Below, piece by piece: positions 62,636-64,000 of a stretch of 64,000 nt of DNA; position 1 is the stretch's first letter; each line of letters starts with the position of its first letter. Below the pieces are notes generated by a model. The model did not search any database. It worked only from the letters and a program-made list of their open reading frames with translations, and had not been told where the DNA came from. Made by a program: the position numbers and the translations under genes. This DNA is from an uncultured Lachnospiraceae bacterium. Lineage in GTDB: Bacteria > Bacillota > Clostridia > Lachnospirales > Lachnospiraceae. The DNA is taken from positions 1-64,000 of the forward strand of contig CAMEJJ010000007.1 in NCBI GenBank assembly GCA_945919795.1, read 5' to 3'.

Positions 62636-62755
62636 TTAATCCAAATCCATTTCCAAATCTTCGTATAGAACAGTAGCCTTAACAAATCCCATTCCATAGT
62701 ATGATAACTCATAAGGTATAAAATGACATGTAATTCCATCCTTAGTCAGATAAAA
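62636..62755 (-). pseudogene. DUF3298-like C-terminal remnant
   Basis: About 39 codons in the same frame as thiN, directly after the thiN stop: FYLTKDGITCHFIPYELSYY, then KATVLYEDLEMDLD and TAA. The run FYLT-DG-...F-PYE...Y-G is the pattern of the C-terminal DUF3298 fold. Everything before it is missing. It looks like the last piece of a lost gene fused behind thiN, and is too short for the ORF track. Confidence 0.7.
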
Positions 62756-63568
62756 TTATGCTTTCTCATAAATCAATAAAAGAGCTCCGTCCTGCACTTC
62801 AATCAATGCATCTTGTCCAATAAATGAATTGCTGATACCAAGAGCCACTTCTGATGTCAAACTTCCCTCATATTCATATTTTAATCCTTGAATCTTAACC
62901 ATATCAGCCTTATCACTCAGACAGATGACAGATAAATCTCCCGTCATGGCCGCAGAAAAACGTTTACATCCGCGCCACAATATTTCCATGCGAATTCCAT
63001 CCCCCATCATGCGAATATTACATCCTTTTTTTGCATAGTGGTGCATGAGCTGAATATTGGCAAGTGTATGGGAAATACGGGCTCCTCCATAACCGCCATA
63101 CAGCATCATATCCGTATAGCCAAGTTCAAATGCTTTTGCAACGGCTAAAGCCATATCGGTATCATCCTTTTCTACCGGAACTTTTTCGTGTTCAATCCGA
63201 TTGATTTCATTCCAAAAATCCGTTGGTAATTCATCATCCCCTTCAGATAGTGAATCCAGATCACCAATCCAAAAATCCGGACGCATATGGTGGTCAAGCA
63301 AAAATTTCAAACCTCCGTCTGCAGCAATCACATAAACATCCTTTTTTAAACTATTTTCCTTGCAGGCTTTTGCACAGGCACTGCATTTATGATGACACTC
63401 TGATGTTTCTTTTGTCATTTCTGCCGTCTCTTCCAGCACTTCATTTTCATATCCGGCCCATTTTAAAAGGCTCAGTAGCTGGCAAACTTCCTTTCCCATA
63501 GGTGCAGCACCAATTAAAATAGCCTGTTTATATTCTGCGTCTGTTTTTTCCATCCTTACCTTACTCAC
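62756..63568 (-). CDS. thiN: Thiamine pyrophosphokinase-like protein with Cys-rich insert
   Basis: 270 residues. The ADGGLKFLLDHHMRPDFWIGDLDSL and EKDDTDMALAVAKAFELGYTDMMLYGGYGGARISHTLANIQL segments are the substrate and ATP sites. An unusual insert before them has SECHHKCSACAKACKE, a possible metal-binding cluster of Cys and His. The C-terminal half (TGDLSVICLSDKADMV and the following domain) fits ThiN. It makes thiamine diphosphate. The first part (AILIGAAPMGKEVCQLL) precedes the insert. Confidence 0.88.
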   Translation of the reverse strand: MSKVRMEKTDAEYKQAILIGAAPMGKEVCQLLSLLKWAGYENEVLEETAEMTKETSECHHKCSACAKACKENSLKKDVYVIAADGGLKFLLDHHMRPDFWIGDLDSLSEGDDELPTDFWNEINRIEHEKVPVEKDDTDMALAVAKAFELGYTDMMLYGGYGGARISHTLANIQLMHHYAKKGCNIRMMGDGIRMEILWRGCKRFSAAMTGDLSVICLSDKADMVKIQGLKYEYEGSLTSEVALGISNSFIGQDALIEVQDGALLLIYEKA

Positions 63569-64000
63569 TTTTTCTCGGTTTACATAATTTTAGCATCTCA
63601 TTTTTCAAAACTGCCAGAGCTTTCCCTACCAAGACTGAAAATGCAATGGCAGCAACAACATACAAAGCTTTCATTTCCGGCAATCCTTTGGGCAGATATA
63701 AATACCAGATATCACCATAAAATGCCGTATAATCAAAATCAGCAAATATACCGAACAGCCGGTTCAAAAAAGCAAATATACATTTTAGTAATAATATACC
63801 CGTAAACTGGTGAAACATAATATCCCATGTATAATTTCCTAAAAGTGACAGCAGACGAATGGGACTGTCAAATTTTTCCAGTTGCCGTGAAACCGTTAGC
63901 CAGAATGTAATTCCGATGACTGCGCTTAAATAGGTTGCAAAAACACCAAACGGATAATCACAGGTAGATGGAATAGCATAGACAACTCGTCCAAAATATC
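63561..64000 (-). CDS. Acyltransferase 3 family protein, 5' end beyond the window
   Basis: The track gives only 85 residues from an internal Met, but the frame stays open to 64000 without a stop (IFGRVVYAIPSTCDYPFGVF and TYLSAVIGITFW, then RLLSLLGNYTWDIMFHQF). Multiple hydrophobic helices and the GNYTWDIMFHQF signature, which resembles the yTxxIYLxH of acyltransferase 3, suggest a membrane O-acyltransferase. It overlaps thiN by 8 bases. Family is tentative. Confidence 0.55.
   Translation of the reverse strand, partial: YFGRVVYAIPSTCDYPFGVFATYLSAVIGITFWLTVSRQLEKFDSPIRLLSLLGNYTWDIMFHQFTGILLLKCIFAFLNRLFGIFADFDYTAFYGDIWYLYLPKGLPEMKALYVVAAIAFSVLVGKALAVLKNEMLKLCKPRKSE

Overview
The window looks like a chromosomal segment of a low-to-moderate GC Gram-positive anaerobe of the Clostridia, most likely a Lachnospiraceae member (Roseburia/Agathobacter/Lachnospira type). 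The basis is gene content and style: HemZ, a YjfB-like motility peptide, a DUF6033-like protein, the pyrBI pair, groESL, strong AGGAGG ribosome binding sites, TTGACA/TATAAT promoters, and no rRNA, tRNA, phage or IS genes. No species can be named from the sequence alone.

Layout. 0-6.4 kb: Hsp20 with a perfect CIRCE/promoter, a CDP-alcohol phosphatidyltransferase/PLD pair, two coiled-coil proteins of unknown role and an Rpn-like nuclease. 6.5-9.8 kb: a BlaI/M56 sensor pair, its twin operators and a 54-bp tandem array. 9.9-13.6 kb: hemZ and an MBL hydrolase separated by two long inverted repeats, plus decayed metallophosphoesterase and pdxT. 13.9-18.9 kb: nifU, nifS, an IscR-like Rrf2 regulator, tcdA, an aminotransferase and a C39-like protein. 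19-24 kb: a membrane protein, a ParB-like unknown, a HigBA toxin-antitoxin pair and a second BlaI/M56 pair. 24.3-32.3 kb: relA/spoT, DegV, groESL, a Cof-type HAD phosphatase and a degenerate GGDEF protein. 32.5-38 kb, mostly plus strand: yjfB, a GGDEF cyclase, a type I toxin with antisense RNA, an ABC-F protein and a PHP-HAD fusion. 38-49.5 kb: HAD, ppk, ppx, pheA, DUF5050 and a folate cluster (folC, folE, folP, folB-folK). 50-52 kb: nitroreductase and pyrBI. 53-56 kb: an AbiE system, ttcA and several gene remnants. 56-64 kb: an MBL hydrolase, a lipoprotein, two G3E metal GTPases, exonuclease III, hflX, thiamine pyrophosphokinase and the end of an acyltransferase.

The most unusual content is non-coding. 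Long nested palindromes lie at 11.8, 12.0, 49.7 and 52.1 kb, with a core-only copy at 58.0 kb. The 49.7 and 52.1 kb copies differ by compensatory changes that keep the arms paired, so a folded form seems to be conserved. The 52.1 kb copy fills the interval between the pyrI stop and its terminator. I found no open reading frame that could move these elements.

The window also carries at least seven broken gene ends: metallophosphoesterase, pdxT, an HD-hydrolase-like C-terminus, a DUF4143-type ATPase, a LytTR N-terminus, an ABC permease C-terminus and a DUF3298 C-terminus. Several of these are too short for the ORF track. They suggest an actively eroding genome in which functional operons are closely bordered by remnants.
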